Assembly (NCBI RefSeq): GCF_000422485.1
Contig: NZ_AULW01000016.1
Location: 186,001 to 250,000 of the forward strand
DNA length: 64,000 nt
Source of the DNA: Paenibacillus pasadenensis DSM 19293
GTDB taxonomy: Bacteria > Bacillota > Bacilli > Paenibacillales > Paenibacillaceae
Direction of reading: 5' to 3'
The notes beneath the pieces are model-generated. The model searched no databases, was not told where the DNA came from, and worked only from the letters and a program-made list of their open reading frames with translations. The position numbers and the translations under genes are program-made. Each line of letters opens with the position of its first letter. The stretch's first letter is position 1. Positions 17,476 to 25,869 of the stretch are shown in pieces.

Positions 17476-19762
17476 GCTTGAAACGGAAATCACTGTTGAA
17501 GGGAAACGTTTGGCACAAAACAGCAAGCTTGGCGAGAAAGCTGCCGACGGCTCCCGATTGCAGGATTGGGTAGAGGAACTCCCGCGCATCCTTATCGACG
17601 AGTACAATGACACGGAGTTTGAAGTTACGTTCCACGGCACGCTGCTCGACTACGAGGACTTGGTCGATGTATTCACTAAAGCATATGAGAAGAATGATTT
17701 AAGAGCAACGATTAAGCGTAAGGCTGCCAAAGAAACATCGGATAAGGAAGCTCTCATCGATGATGTGTTCAAACAAGTCCAGCAAGGTCCGTTCGATGAG
17801 TTGAAGGATGTGGAGATCGTGAGCGCATTCGAGCATGCCAAGAGCAGCGATTTTGAGGTTTGTGTGGTCGCAACGATGAGCGCCGGCAAATCCACGCTGA
17901 TCAACTCGGTGCTCGGCGTAAAGCTGATGCCCTCCAAGCAAGAAGCCTGTACTGCTATTATTACACGGATTAAGGATATCACCCAAGACGCAGTGCCATT
18001 CAAAGCGGAAGTTTATAATAAAGAGGACGAGCTGGCTGAGACGCACGCCAAATTAACATATCCGATCATGGAACGATTGAATGCCAGCGAGAATGTTTCC
18101 GCTATCCATGTCTCAGGAAATATTCCATTCGTTTCGTCGGAGGATGTTTCTCTTGTACTAATCGATACGCCGGGGCCAAACAATTCACGCGACCCCAGAC
18201 ATAAGAAGGTCCAGAGCGAGCTTCTTGGCAAGTCATCCAAAGCGCTAGTCCTTTACATTATGACAGGCGAATTCGGTACGGACGATGACAATGCACTGTT
18301 GAGTCGGGTCGCTGAGAGCATGAGTGTCGGGGGTAAGCAGTCGAAGGACAGATTTATCTTCGTTGTCAATAAACTGGATGACCGCAAGAAAGAGGATGGC
18401 GATACGAGCCAAACGTTAGAGCGTGTACGTGCTTACCTGAAAAACCATGGTATAGCGAATCCGAATTTGTTCCCTGCTTCCGCCTTGCCTGCGCTGAACA
18501 TCAGGCTCATTGCAAGCGGAGCGGACGTGGATGTGGACACGATCGATGAGACGGAGATGAAGATCAAGAAGTTGAACCGCAACGAATCCTTGCATTTTGA
18601 ATCGTATGCCGCGCTCCCCCCAAGCATTCGCGGCGAGATCAACGAACAGCTTGCGGCTACAAGAGCAGCATGGAATGGCAGAGCTAATGAAAATCCGGAT
18701 GAAGCATTAATTCATACCGGCGTCGTTTCTATCGAAGCAGCTATTCGTCAGTATGTGCAGAAATACGCCAAAACGGCAAAAGTTAAAAATATAGTGGATA
18801 CGTTTTTGCACAAGTTAGACGAGGTGGGCGCCTTTGAGGAAACAAAGCGTGAGCTTGCTCATAATCGCGAGGAAAGCAAACGGATCGTGAGCTTGATCGA
18901 TTCGATCCGCAAGAAGATGGACGATGCACGTGATGCGAAGAAATTTAGGGAAAACGTTGATGATGCTATTACCAAGGTGAAAAAGTCTTCCGAAGTAGTC
19001 GTTGAAGAAGTAATAGAGAAGTTCCAAAGCAAGATCACCAAGCGTATCGACGATTCGCGAGGTCAGGAGATTTTACATGATGAGGTCAAGGACGAAGTTG
19101 ATCGGTTGAATAAGTTCGCAAAGAAATTAGAACCGGATTTCGAAGAAGATCTTGATGATCTCATCCGAAATGACTTAGAAGAGACTGGAAACGCCTTGTT
19201 AGCCGAATATCAGAAAAAGCTTCGCTCTTTGCTTGAAGAGGTGGATACCAAGGATCTCAATGGTATAACCATTGATCCTTTTAAGATAATGAATGGAAGT
19301 GTCCAGGCACTCGATTATTCCGTAAAGCATCTTGAACATGAAGAAGAGCGGGTTGTGGGTCAGGAAAGTTATGAAGTAAAAGAACGTACAAGAGGCTGGT
19401 TTAAAGGCATTGCTTTTTGGCCTAAGGATGAATATGTCACCAAGTACAGGGATATTCGTAAAACCATTCGCTACATTAAAGGCGATGAACTGGCGCAATG
19501 GTATTTAACCCCTGTACAGGAAAGCTTATACGATAACGGCGATGCTGCTAAAGAATATGCAATTCAGCAGTCGGAACGAATCGCAGCACGCTTTAACAAA
19601 GAGTTTGTGCGGCTTGATGGTATACTCAAGGAAAAGCTTGCCGAACTGGAGAGTTATGCTACCGATAAAGAAAAAGCCGAGGAACGTATTAAGGAATCGG
19701 AACGCAAGCTGAGCTGGCTGGAGCAGATCAAGGCCAAAGTGGAACTAATAGTGGAAATCTAA
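17441..19762 (+). CDS. Dynamin-like GTPase with helical stalk (second of a pair)
   Basis: The 773-residue dynamin-like protein has its G1 in ATMSAGKSTLINSVLG (residues 144-159), G2 in SKQEACTAI, G3 DTPGPNN from 242, and G4 NKLDD near 311. The region after about residue 450 is long, charged and helical with coiled coils (KRIVSLIDSIRKKMDDARDA, then ERIKESERKLSWLEQIKAKV at the end), as expected of a dynamin stalk. The P-loop and G2 sequences closely resemble the upstream paralogue, indicating a duplicated pair that may hetero-oligomerise at the membrane. It is followed 13 bases later by a membrane-protein gene. The 35-base overlap with the upstream gene implies tight coupling. Confidence 0.85.
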   Translation: MKKVFVKYNPYKLETEITVEGKRLAQNSKLGEKAADGSRLQDWVEELPRILIDEYNDTEFEVTFHGTLLDYEDLVDVFTKAYEKNDLRATIKRKAAKETSDKEALIDDVFKQVQQGPFDELKDVEIVSAFEHAKSSDFEVCVVATMSAGKSTLINSVLGVKLMPSKQEACTAIITRIKDITQDAVPFKAEVYNKEDELAETHAKLTYPIMERLNASENVSAIHVSGNIPFVSSEDVSLVLIDTPGPNNSRDPRHKKVQSELLGKSSKALVLYIMTGEFGTDDDNALLSRVAESMSVGGKQSKDRFIFVVNKLDDRKKEDGDTSQTLERVRAYLKNHGIANPNLFPASALPALNIRLIASGADVDVDTIDETEMKIKKLNRNESLHFESYAALPPSIRGEINEQLAATRAAWNGRANENPDEALIHTGVVSIEAAIRQYVQKYAKTAKVKNIVDTFLHKLDEVGAFEETKRELAHNREESKRIVSLIDSIRKKMDDARDAKKFRENVDDAITKVKKSSEVVVEEVIEKFQSKITKRIDDSRGQEILHDEVKDEVDRLNKFAKKLEPDFEEDLDDLIRNDLEETGNALLAEYQKKLRSLLEEVDTKDLNGITIDPFKIMNGSVQALDYSVKHLEHEEERVVGQESYEVKERTRGWFKGIAFWPKDEYVTKYRDIRKTIRYIKGDELAQWYLTPVQESLYDNGDAAKEYAIQQSERIAARFNKEFVRLDGILKEKLAELESYATDKEKAEERIKESERKLSWLEQIKAKVELIVEI

Positions 19763-19775
19763 GGGGGGCACCATC

Positions 19776-20411
19776 GTGGCTATTACGAATGCTTTTATAA
19801 ACGCAGTTGAAGCAGGAAATGTCCGAAGTATCCGTATTATGATGAAAGATAGTCTGCTTGTTGACCCGACATTTGCTGAATTCAACCAAATGGAACAGTA
19901 TGCTCGAAATATAAACGGGCTTTATGATGAACATGACGGTCGGGAGCTTAAAGAGGATAAAACTTCCTGGAACGACGACTACATGAATAAACTAATGGTT
20001 CAGGTTGTCGGCAACTTCTCGCACGACCGGATCAGTCGTCTCAAGGAGATCGTTAGACATCTACGCCCGGTTGCTTCAAATACACCAGCAAGACATTCAA
20101 ACGGCAACGGGATCAGTAGTGTTCCCGGTAATAGCAGTAGCAGAATGGATGTTGCTAATAATGGTAACTATCCCTTTCGCCAACCCTCCAGCAATTCATG
20201 GAGATCATCGCCTCCCAGTTCCCGGCAACAGCAGTGGATTGGTAAGCAAAATAAGCGATTGCGTACTACCAGAGTCACAACAGGAGCCCTCGCAGGCGGA
20301 GTCGTTGTCGGTACGGCCACAGCCATTGGCGGAGGCAGCTTTATCGCAGGTGCTGCTGTCGGAGCGGTCGTCGTTGGGGCAGCAGTATTCATTGCAACGC
20401 ACAGGAGGTAG
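19776..20411 (+). CDS. Glycine-zipper membrane protein between dynamins and HerA
   Basis: This 211-residue protein has three parts. Residues 1-105 are soluble and helical (AFINAVEAGNVRSIRIMMKD, ending in SRLKEIVRHLRP). Residues 106-160 are a Ser/Pro/Asn/Gln-rich linker. Residues 165-208 are a Gly/Ala-rich hairpin (TTGALAGGVVVGTATAIGG then AGAAVGAVVVGAAVFIA), typical of glycine-zipper transmembrane or pore-forming segments. The start is GTG 19776 after AAGGGGGG. I do not recognise a named family. It may anchor the dynamin/HerA complex to the membrane or form a channel. Confidence 0.7.
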   Translation: MAITNAFINAVEAGNVRSIRIMMKDSLLVDPTFAEFNQMEQYARNINGLYDEHDGRELKEDKTSWNDDYMNKLMVQVVGNFSHDRISRLKEIVRHLRPVASNTPARHSNGNGISSVPGNSSSRMDVANNGNYPFRQPSSNSWRSSPPSSRQQQWIGKQNKRLRTTRVTTGALAGGVVVGTATAIGGGSFIAGAAVGAVVVGAAVFIATHRR

Positions 20412-20415
20412 TCGT

Positions 20416-23400
20416 ATGAGTGATTTTGTAGATTTGACCGGCGGGAAGACTATGTCGGTGAGCGAACCGTCGGAGCCAACGCTTCCGCCATCGCCTAAAA
20501 GCAATGTTCCGAGCTATAACGTGCTTGAAGGTCAGCTTACCGAAGCAAGCTTGCTTGTTGATGACATCGTGCTCAAAAACTATTTAACTAAGCTGACTGA
20601 CTTTGACATTATTCCGCTACCTGATAGTCTGAAGCAAATTAGCGATATTCGCATGTTTAAAATAACGGAAATGGTTTACCAGAATCATGAATATTCAACC
20701 TATAAATTTGCTTCAGTTTTCAATGCGGTGCAAAACCTGAACTGCGGTGTGTTTATTATTGCCGACAGCAACGGCGAGAAAACCGACTTTTATATGGGCG
20801 TGCGCGCACTTGACGATAAACGAACAACAAAATCGCTCAAAGATACGTTAAGAAATGCGTTGCGCGGTCAGTTCCCCGGTGTAAAGACGGTCGATCTTCT
20901 CGACTCTGCTGCGGAAAGCTTTCTTGAGAACATTCCGTCGGGAAATATCGCGTCGGTCTCGTGTGTTGCCAACAATAAAGATGCGGAATTCACTGACAAC
21001 GAGCGGTTTATTCAAGGACTCGACAAGCTTGTACTTGCCATGCAGGGTCAGCGTTATACTGCCGTTGTGTTAGCCAAAAGCACGCCGTCCGCTCAGTTAG
21101 CAGAAACCCGCCGCGCCTACGAAAATATGTACACACAGCTTTCACCGTTTGCCAATATGCAGCTAAGCTACGGCACAAATACGGCTATAAATGTATCAAA
21201 TGCTTTTTCGCAAGGAACGACAACAGGCACGTCGCATTCGACAAACCGCTCGACCCAAACCGGCACCAGTCGTTCAACGAGCTCGACGATAAATGAATCC
21301 GAAACGAAGACTGATACCGCCACTATGGTTATGAAAGGGGTGGGTGCAGCATTGCTTGGCGCAGCAGGCATTGTTACCGCTCCGCTAACCGGGGGCGCCA
21401 GCCTCGTTGCAGCAGGAGCGATTATGGCAGGCCATGTTGGCCTTAGCGCGATCAATCCCAAGTCAACAACGAAAGGTACATCCACGAACGAAAGCTACTC
21501 CGATAGTTCATCGGAGTCGTTTGGGGAGTCGGATACGACGAATGAAAGCACGAGCGAAAATAGCACCAAAACCATGGGTTTAGTATCCGGGACGTCGGAT
21601 AACATGCAGCTTACAACGCAAAATAAAACGCTTATTAACACGCTTGAGCGGATTGATTTGCAGTTAAAACGTATTGATGAATGCGAAAGTCTCGGCATGT
21701 GGGAATGCGCTGCTTATTTCTTGTCAGACAGTCAAGAAACGGCGGAGATGGCGGCAGGCACCTATCGAGCATTGATGAAAGGCGAGAAGTCCGGTGTTGA
21801 AACATCGGCGATCAACTTCTGGGGGCGCCAGCATACAAAGCAGATTCCTATGCTTCGGGAGTACATTACGAACTTTATTCATCCCGTCTTTGCTTATCAA
21901 TCACATTCGACGAGGTTGCCAGTGACAGCCTCATCGCTCGTAAGCGGTAACGAGCTTGCGATTCAGATGGGACTTCCCCGCAACTCGGTATGCGGCTTTC
22001 CCGTCATTGAACACGCTGATTTCGGCCTGGAAGTGGTCAAGTACAATCAGCGTAGTAATCGCGAGAGCAGCTTTATTCTGGGCAACGTATTCACGATGGG
22101 AAGCGAAACGAATACGGAAGTGCGTCTTGACCGTGATTCCATGACGATGCATACGTTTGTGACAGGCTCTACCGGTTCCGGCAAAAGTAACACCGTGTAC
22201 GAACTACTCAATCAATTACGGAACGTCTACGATATTCCGTTCCTAGTCATTGAGCCTGCTAAGGGCGAGTACAAAAACGTTTTTGGGCAATTTGCCGACG
22301 TATCTGTATATGGGACAAATCCCAAGAAAAGCGATTTGCTCCGGATCAATCCGTTCCGGTTTCCAGCCGACATTCATGTTTTGGAGCATTTGGATCGACT
22401 TGTAGAATTATTTAATGTATGCTGGCCGATGTATGCCGCAATGCCCGCCATCTTAAAGGAAGCGATGGAACGATCCTATACTGCGGTGGGCTGGAATTTA
22501 AGCGCCTCTGAAAATCCGAAAGGTGATATATATCCAAACTTTGCAGATTTATTAGAGCAGATTGAAACCGTAATTAATGAGTCCAAATACTCGTCTGATA
22601 GTAAGAGTGACTACTCCGGTGCCTTGTGTACCCGTGTCCGATCGCTGACGAATGGGTTAAATGGTCTGATTTTCACAAGCGATGATTTAACGGATACCGA
22701 GTTGTTCGATAGGAGCGTAATTGTAGATTTGAGCCGTGTCGGATCGACGGAAACCAAGTCGCTTATCATGGGACTGCTCGTTATGAAGCTCAATGAATAC
22801 CGGATGACCTATGGTCAAACGAACAGCTCGCTTAAACATATCACTGTGCTTGAGGAAGCACATGTCTTATTAAAGCGCACATCAACAGAGCAGTCCGCTG
22901 AGAGCTCCAATCTTCTCGGTAAATCGGTAGAGATGCTTGCCAATTCTATTGCAGAGATGAGAACGTATGGAGAAGGCTTTATTATCGCCGATCAATCGCC
23001 TGGGCTATTGGATATGTCGGTCATTCGCAACACGAACACCAAAATTATTCTGAGATTGCCGGAACGAAGCGACCGTGAGCTTGTAGGGTATGCCGCGAAT
23101 CTGGATGAAGAGCAGATTGGCGAGCTGTCAAAGCTGGAGCGTGGTGTAGCGGCTATTTATCAGAATGATTGGGTAGAACCTGTATTAGTTAAGGTGAATA
23201 AATGTGATATTGATGGAAAGCGCTACGACACCAAAGCGCATAATTCGGCAACAGATGTCCGGAAGGTTTGGACACAGCTCCTGTCGTTACTCATCCAGGG
23301 GAGAGTGCGTGAACACCTGAACTTTGATTTAAGCGAAATTGAACGTGGGGTGACTATGCTTCAATTATCCTCTCACAACAGGGAATTTGTCGAGGAGCAA

Positions 23401-23739
23401 ATCATTGAGTATCAATTAGAGGGTAAATTGTCCTTGTGGAGTCCTTCGGAATTTATTAAGCTTTCCCGCCGCATTACGGGTTTGCTTGGTGTTCGTGCGC
23501 AAGTCGAAAGCTATGTGGCTACTTCCGTTAACAATTCCGAGCTGACCAGGAAGCTTGCAGGGCTCGTGAATCAATTCGTATCCCATGCCTCCGAAGAAGT
23601 GACTCTTGCCGTAAGCCAGTGCTTGATGAAGGATATAAGTGTACAGCAAGAGGAATCGGAGGTTCGTGAACGGATATATATGCAATGGATCGATGAGATA
23701 AAAGAAAGTTTTAGGAAAAACGGCGGGGTGAATATATGA
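20416..23739 (+). CDS. HerA/FtsK-like (DUF87) ATPase with low-complexity and hydrophobic N-terminal insert
   Basis: The 1107-residue protein has a HerA-type ASCE ATPase in its C-terminal half. Walker A is TGSTGSGKSN (K590), followed by FLVIEPAKGEYKNVFG, typical of DUF87 proteins; Walker B is TVLEEAHVLLKR (E813-E814); a late motif reads GEGFIIADQSPG. Residues 1-280 are an unrecognised alpha/beta domain. Residues 290-395 alternate Ser/Thr-rich sequence with a Gly/Ala-rich hydrophobic stretch (about 311-345) that could be a membrane hairpin like that of the preceding protein. ATG 20416 has AGGAGG six bases upstream; an in-frame opening from 20005 overlaps the previous gene and is not needed. It overlaps the nuclease gene by ATGA. 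It probably pumps DNA or protein; which is unknown. Confidence 0.85.
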   Translation: MSDFVDLTGGKTMSVSEPSEPTLPPSPKSNVPSYNVLEGQLTEASLLVDDIVLKNYLTKLTDFDIIPLPDSLKQISDIRMFKITEMVYQNHEYSTYKFASVFNAVQNLNCGVFIIADSNGEKTDFYMGVRALDDKRTTKSLKDTLRNALRGQFPGVKTVDLLDSAAESFLENIPSGNIASVSCVANNKDAEFTDNERFIQGLDKLVLAMQGQRYTAVVLAKSTPSAQLAETRRAYENMYTQLSPFANMQLSYGTNTAINVSNAFSQGTTTGTSHSTNRSTQTGTSRSTSSTINESETKTDTATMVMKGVGAALLGAAGIVTAPLTGGASLVAAGAIMAGHVGLSAINPKSTTKGTSTNESYSDSSSESFGESDTTNESTSENSTKTMGLVSGTSDNMQLTTQNKTLINTLERIDLQLKRIDECESLGMWECAAYFLSDSQETAEMAAGTYRALMKGEKSGVETSAINFWGRQHTKQIPMLREYITNFIHPVFAYQSHSTRLPVTASSLVSGNELAIQMGLPRNSVCGFPVIEHADFGLEVVKYNQRSNRESSFILGNVFTMGSETNTEVRLDRDSMTMHTFVTGSTGSGKSNTVYELLNQLRNVYDIPFLVIEPAKGEYKNVFGQFADVSVYGTNPKKSDLLRINPFRFPADIHVLEHLDRLVELFNVCWPMYAAMPAILKEAMERSYTAVGWNLSASENPKGDIYPNFADLLEQIETVINESKYSSDSKSDYSGALCTRVRSLTNGLNGLIFTSDDLTDTELFDRSVIVDLSRVGSTETKSLIMGLLVMKLNEYRMTYGQTNSSLKHITVLEEAHVLLKRTSTEQSAESSNLLGKSVEMLANSIAEMRTYGEGFIIADQSPGLLDMSVIRNTNTKIILRLPERSDRELVGYAANLDEEQIGELSKLERGVAAIYQNDWVEPVLVKVNKCDIDGKRYDTKAHNSATDVRKVWTQLLSLLIQGRVREHLNFDLSEIERGVTMLQLSSHNREFVEEQIIEYQLEGKLSLWSPSEFIKLSRRITGLLGVRAQVESYVATSVNNSELTRKLAGLVNQFVSHASEEVTLAVSQCLMKDISVQQEESEVRERIYMQWIDEIKESFRKNGGVNI

Positions 23740-24344
23740 GCATTGCTTCGTTTAAAGAAATAACGGAGATATCGCAAAAGCGGTTCTCCGACAGTCCGCT
23801 CGGCAAGATGACGGAGAATAAAACATTCGAAAAACCGATGAGCGAGTATGATAAGCCATTAGGCGCTGTGCTTGATAATTTTAGGAACTGTCCTATTGAG
23901 GGTAATAATGGTCATTGGGATGGCGAACGCGGCGATTCCAAATGGATTCCCGACCAAGATTATGTCCCGCCTGAAGTGAAAGGAAAAACCCGTTCCAACC
24001 CCGATGGCTTAACAATGGGGCAGCTGCTCGACAAATACGGTATTGATGGCGGAATAGTTTATAAGGACGGCGAGCCCGATTTTAGCGAGGTTAGCAAAGG
24101 TACCGTTGAGATTGAACCGTTCTCTACCGAACGTACGGATAATTTCGACAAGGCCGATCTAGCGCTGGCCCAACAAAAAGGTTGTACACCTGAAGAAGTT
24201 GCACAATGGCGCAAAGACAATAATTACACGTGGCACGAATGTAAGGACATGAGAACGATGCAGAAAGTCCCCAATGAAATTCATGCAAATTTTTCGCATA
24301 GCGGCGGAATTGCTGAAGCTAAGAAAGGTAAAGGTGATTCCTAA
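23736..24344 (+). CDS. WHH-type HNH/Endo VII-superfamily nuclease (effector or toxin)
   Basis: The 202-residue protein ends in an HNH/Endo VII-like nuclease of the WHH class: YTWHECKDMRTMQKVP (W166, H167, E168) followed by IHANFSHSGG (H183, H188). The usual second H of WHH is a glutamate here. A pre-toxin-like block (GHWDGERGDSKWIPD, about residues 60-74) is also found in polymorphic toxins. There is no signal peptide. It is coupled to the HerA gene by ATGA and to an immunity-like gene by TAATG. It is probably a DNase: either the effector of a HerA-based defence complex or a toxin exported by it. No repeat or secretion domain typical of WapA/LXG toxins is present, so it stands alone. Confidence 0.8.
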   Translation: MSIASFKEITEISQKRFSDSPLGKMTENKTFEKPMSEYDKPLGAVLDNFRNCPIEGNNGHWDGERGDSKWIPDQDYVPPEVKGKTRSNPDGLTMGQLLDKYGIDGGIVYKDGEPDFSEVSKGTVEIEPFSTERTDNFDKADLALAQQKGCTPEEVAQWRKDNNYTWHECKDMRTMQKVPNEIHANFSHSGGIAEAKKGKGDS

Positions 24345-24721
24345 TGAATAATCCGGTGTTTGGTAAGCTTATTTTCAACATCGGTTGGAAAGCTGAAACG
24401 GAGATTTCGCTTTTTAATAAAAACTATAATGTAATCATCAAAGCGGCAGCATACTTTGAAAAAGACGGTATCACCGGAGAACAGGAAGCGGCGATTGTTG
24501 ATTTCGATGACCATAAGAATGAACGTTTAAAAATGGTCGAAAAGCTGCTAACTGATTTTTCTGAAGGAGATGCCTCTCAGCAATTTATTCCACGTACCTT
24601 ATTGTTCCAACGTAATGGCAATTATGCCTTGCTTCTCGATGATAAAGAAGATGAAGATGAAGGCATAGCAGTTTGTCTTCTACCAGAAGCGAAGATTGTA
24701 TCTCAGGATGAGTATCTTTAA
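24344..24721 (+). CDS. Immunity-like protein (DUF2004/DUF6985-type) paired with the nuclease
   Basis: The 125-residue acidic protein has the look of DUF2004/DUF6985 immunity proteins: FGKLIFNIGWKAETEISLFN at the N-terminus, then ITGEQEAAIVDF and an acidic DDKEDEDEGIAVCLLPE strand at the C-terminus. It follows the nuclease with a TAATG stop-start overlap, the usual toxin-immunity order. The assignment to a named DUF is from memory. It is the last gene of the WYL operon and is followed by a terminator at 24820. Confidence 0.65.
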   Translation: MNNPVFGKLIFNIGWKAETEISLFNKNYNVIIKAAAYFEKDGITGEQEAAIVDFDDHKNERLKMVEKLLTDFSEGDASQQFIPRTLLFQRNGNYALLLDDKEDEDEGIAVCLLPEAKIVSQDEYL

Positions 24722-24818
24722 TTTATCTTTAGCCGAGTTTCGTAAAATTGATGGATTTCATCGACTACGTTCTTAATGACATAATACCAAGAAGCTGATA
24801 GACAGGAAGGTTAATGAT

Positions 24819-24866
24819 GCGACCTTAGACAGATAAATGTCTATGGTCGTTTTTTCTTAACAAGTG
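24819..24866. repeat. Right copy of the 48-bp direct repeat
   Basis: 43 of 48 bases match 12807-12854 in the same orientation, including the hairpin, T tract and the tail TTANCAAGTG. It lies 98 bases after the immunity-like gene, so the two copies bracket the recombinase, the WYL/dynamin/HerA operon and little else. Confidence 0.7.
24820..24855 (+). terminator. Terminator after the WYL/dynamin/HerA operon
   Basis: CGACCTTAGACA (24820-24831) pairs with TGTCTATGGTCG (24838-24849), followed by six T. The remaining stretch to 25063 holds a promoter for the toxin-antitoxin pair. Confidence 0.75.
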
Positions 24867-25000
24867 GGGTTACACAGTAATGGGATATCACGGAATGAAC
24901 TTATTAAATAGCTCAATGGTACTGAAGCGATTGCTGCCGTGATTCAGCATCATAAAGTGCTCGATCATGAGCTTAGCTGTTTGTGTAAAGGTCCTTATGT

Positions 25001-25006
25001 TATAAT
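25001..25006 (+). promoter_or_regulatory. -10 element for the zeta-toxin operon
   Basis: A perfect TATAAT at 25001-25006 lies in AT-rich sequence about 60 bases before the small-protein gene. No good -35 is present at 17 bp (TGTTTG), so it may be weak or regulated. Confidence 0.5.
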
Positions 25007-25062
25007 TTTAGGCATAGATATTTAGTGGGCTATTTCCCGAATAATACAATTATAATCAGGCG

Positions 25063-25248
25063 GTGATTCATGTGAACCGGATGCAGGACATAAATAAATA
25101 CATTAAACTTACAGGCGATCGAGCGAAATTAGATGCAAAAGCTTATGGCACATACATTGTGTATAAGACAAGCGATGGTCATATGGTTAGGGAGTATAGC
25201 AATGGGGAAATAGAACGTATCGAGGATTCGGAGCTCCACAATGAATAG
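25063..25248 (+). CDS. Putative antitoxin (small protein before zeta toxin)
   Basis: The 61-residue protein (KYIKLTGDRAKLDAKAYGTY, then KTSDGHMVREYSNGEIERIE) overlaps the zeta-like toxin by eight bases. The size and order fit an antitoxin of an epsilon/zeta-like or PezAT-like pair, though it is not an obvious epsilon or PezA protein and has no helix-turn-helix. GTG 25063, GTG 25072 and ATG 25081 are in frame; an AGGCGGTGA site favours 25072. Confidence 0.6.
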   Translation: MIHVNRMQDINKYIKLTGDRAKLDAKAYGTYIVYKTSDGHMVREYSNGEIERIEDSELHNE

Positions 25249-25831
25249 CCCACTTGCAACAATGTTTGTGTTCGCTGGAAACAACGGCAGTGGCAAAAGT
25301 ACAATTCGCAATCTTATTGTGGATCGTATTGGTGTTAGTATAAACATTGATGCAGATGCACTGGCTCGCGCGATTGATGCGGAACAACCCGAGCGTTACA
25401 AAGTAAGTGCCGGAAAAGAAGCAATTAAGATAGTAAGAGATTGTATTCGTAACAAACGGGATTTTTCAATCGAGACGACTTTGGCAGGCGGTAACGTCAT
25501 TCGTCAAATGCGTGAAGCGAAGAGTAAAGGCTTTGAGGTTGTCATGTTCTATGTTGGATTAGGTGATTATCGATTGAATATCGAAAGGGTTGCCGCCCGG
25601 GTGAAAAACGGCGGTCATCATATCCCATCCGAAGATATCATAAGGCGGCACCATACCTCCGTAGAGAATTTACTTGCTCATCTTGATCTTATCGATTATT
25701 TAGTTCTGATCGACAATAGTGAGTCAGATGGCAAGATCGTTATGGAGGCCGACCAAAAACGTGTTATTTATCGAGCTGCTGTGCTGCCTGAGTGGGCAAG
25801 GAAAGTTGAGAAGCACCTAGATCAGTTCTAA
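25241..25831 (+). CDS. Zeta-toxin-like P-loop kinase
   Basis: The 196-residue protein has Walker [11 protein letters not shown] (residues 11-20) and ASIETTL-like substrate-site sequence ([10 protein letters not shown]), with [18 protein letters not shown] and [17 protein letters not shown] as in zeta-toxin/AAA_33 proteins. The family phosphorylates UDP-N-acetylglucosamine or related sugar nucleotides. With the overlapping small gene it forms a toxin-antitoxin pair at the edge of the island, where it would favour retention of the element. Intact; ATG 25241. Confidence 0.8.
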   Translation: MNSPLATMFVFAGNNGSGKSTIRNLIVDRIGVSINIDADALARAIDAEQPERYKVSAGKEAIKIVRDCIRNKRDFSIETTLAGGNVIRQMREAKSKGFEVVMFYVGLGDYRLNIERVAARVKNGGHHIPSEDIIRRHHTSVENLLAHLDLIDYLVLIDNSESDGKIVMEADQKRVIYRAAVLPEWARKVEKHLDQF

Positions 25832-25869
25832 TTCAAGAGCGTATAGATGAGATAAATGCTAAAAAAATC

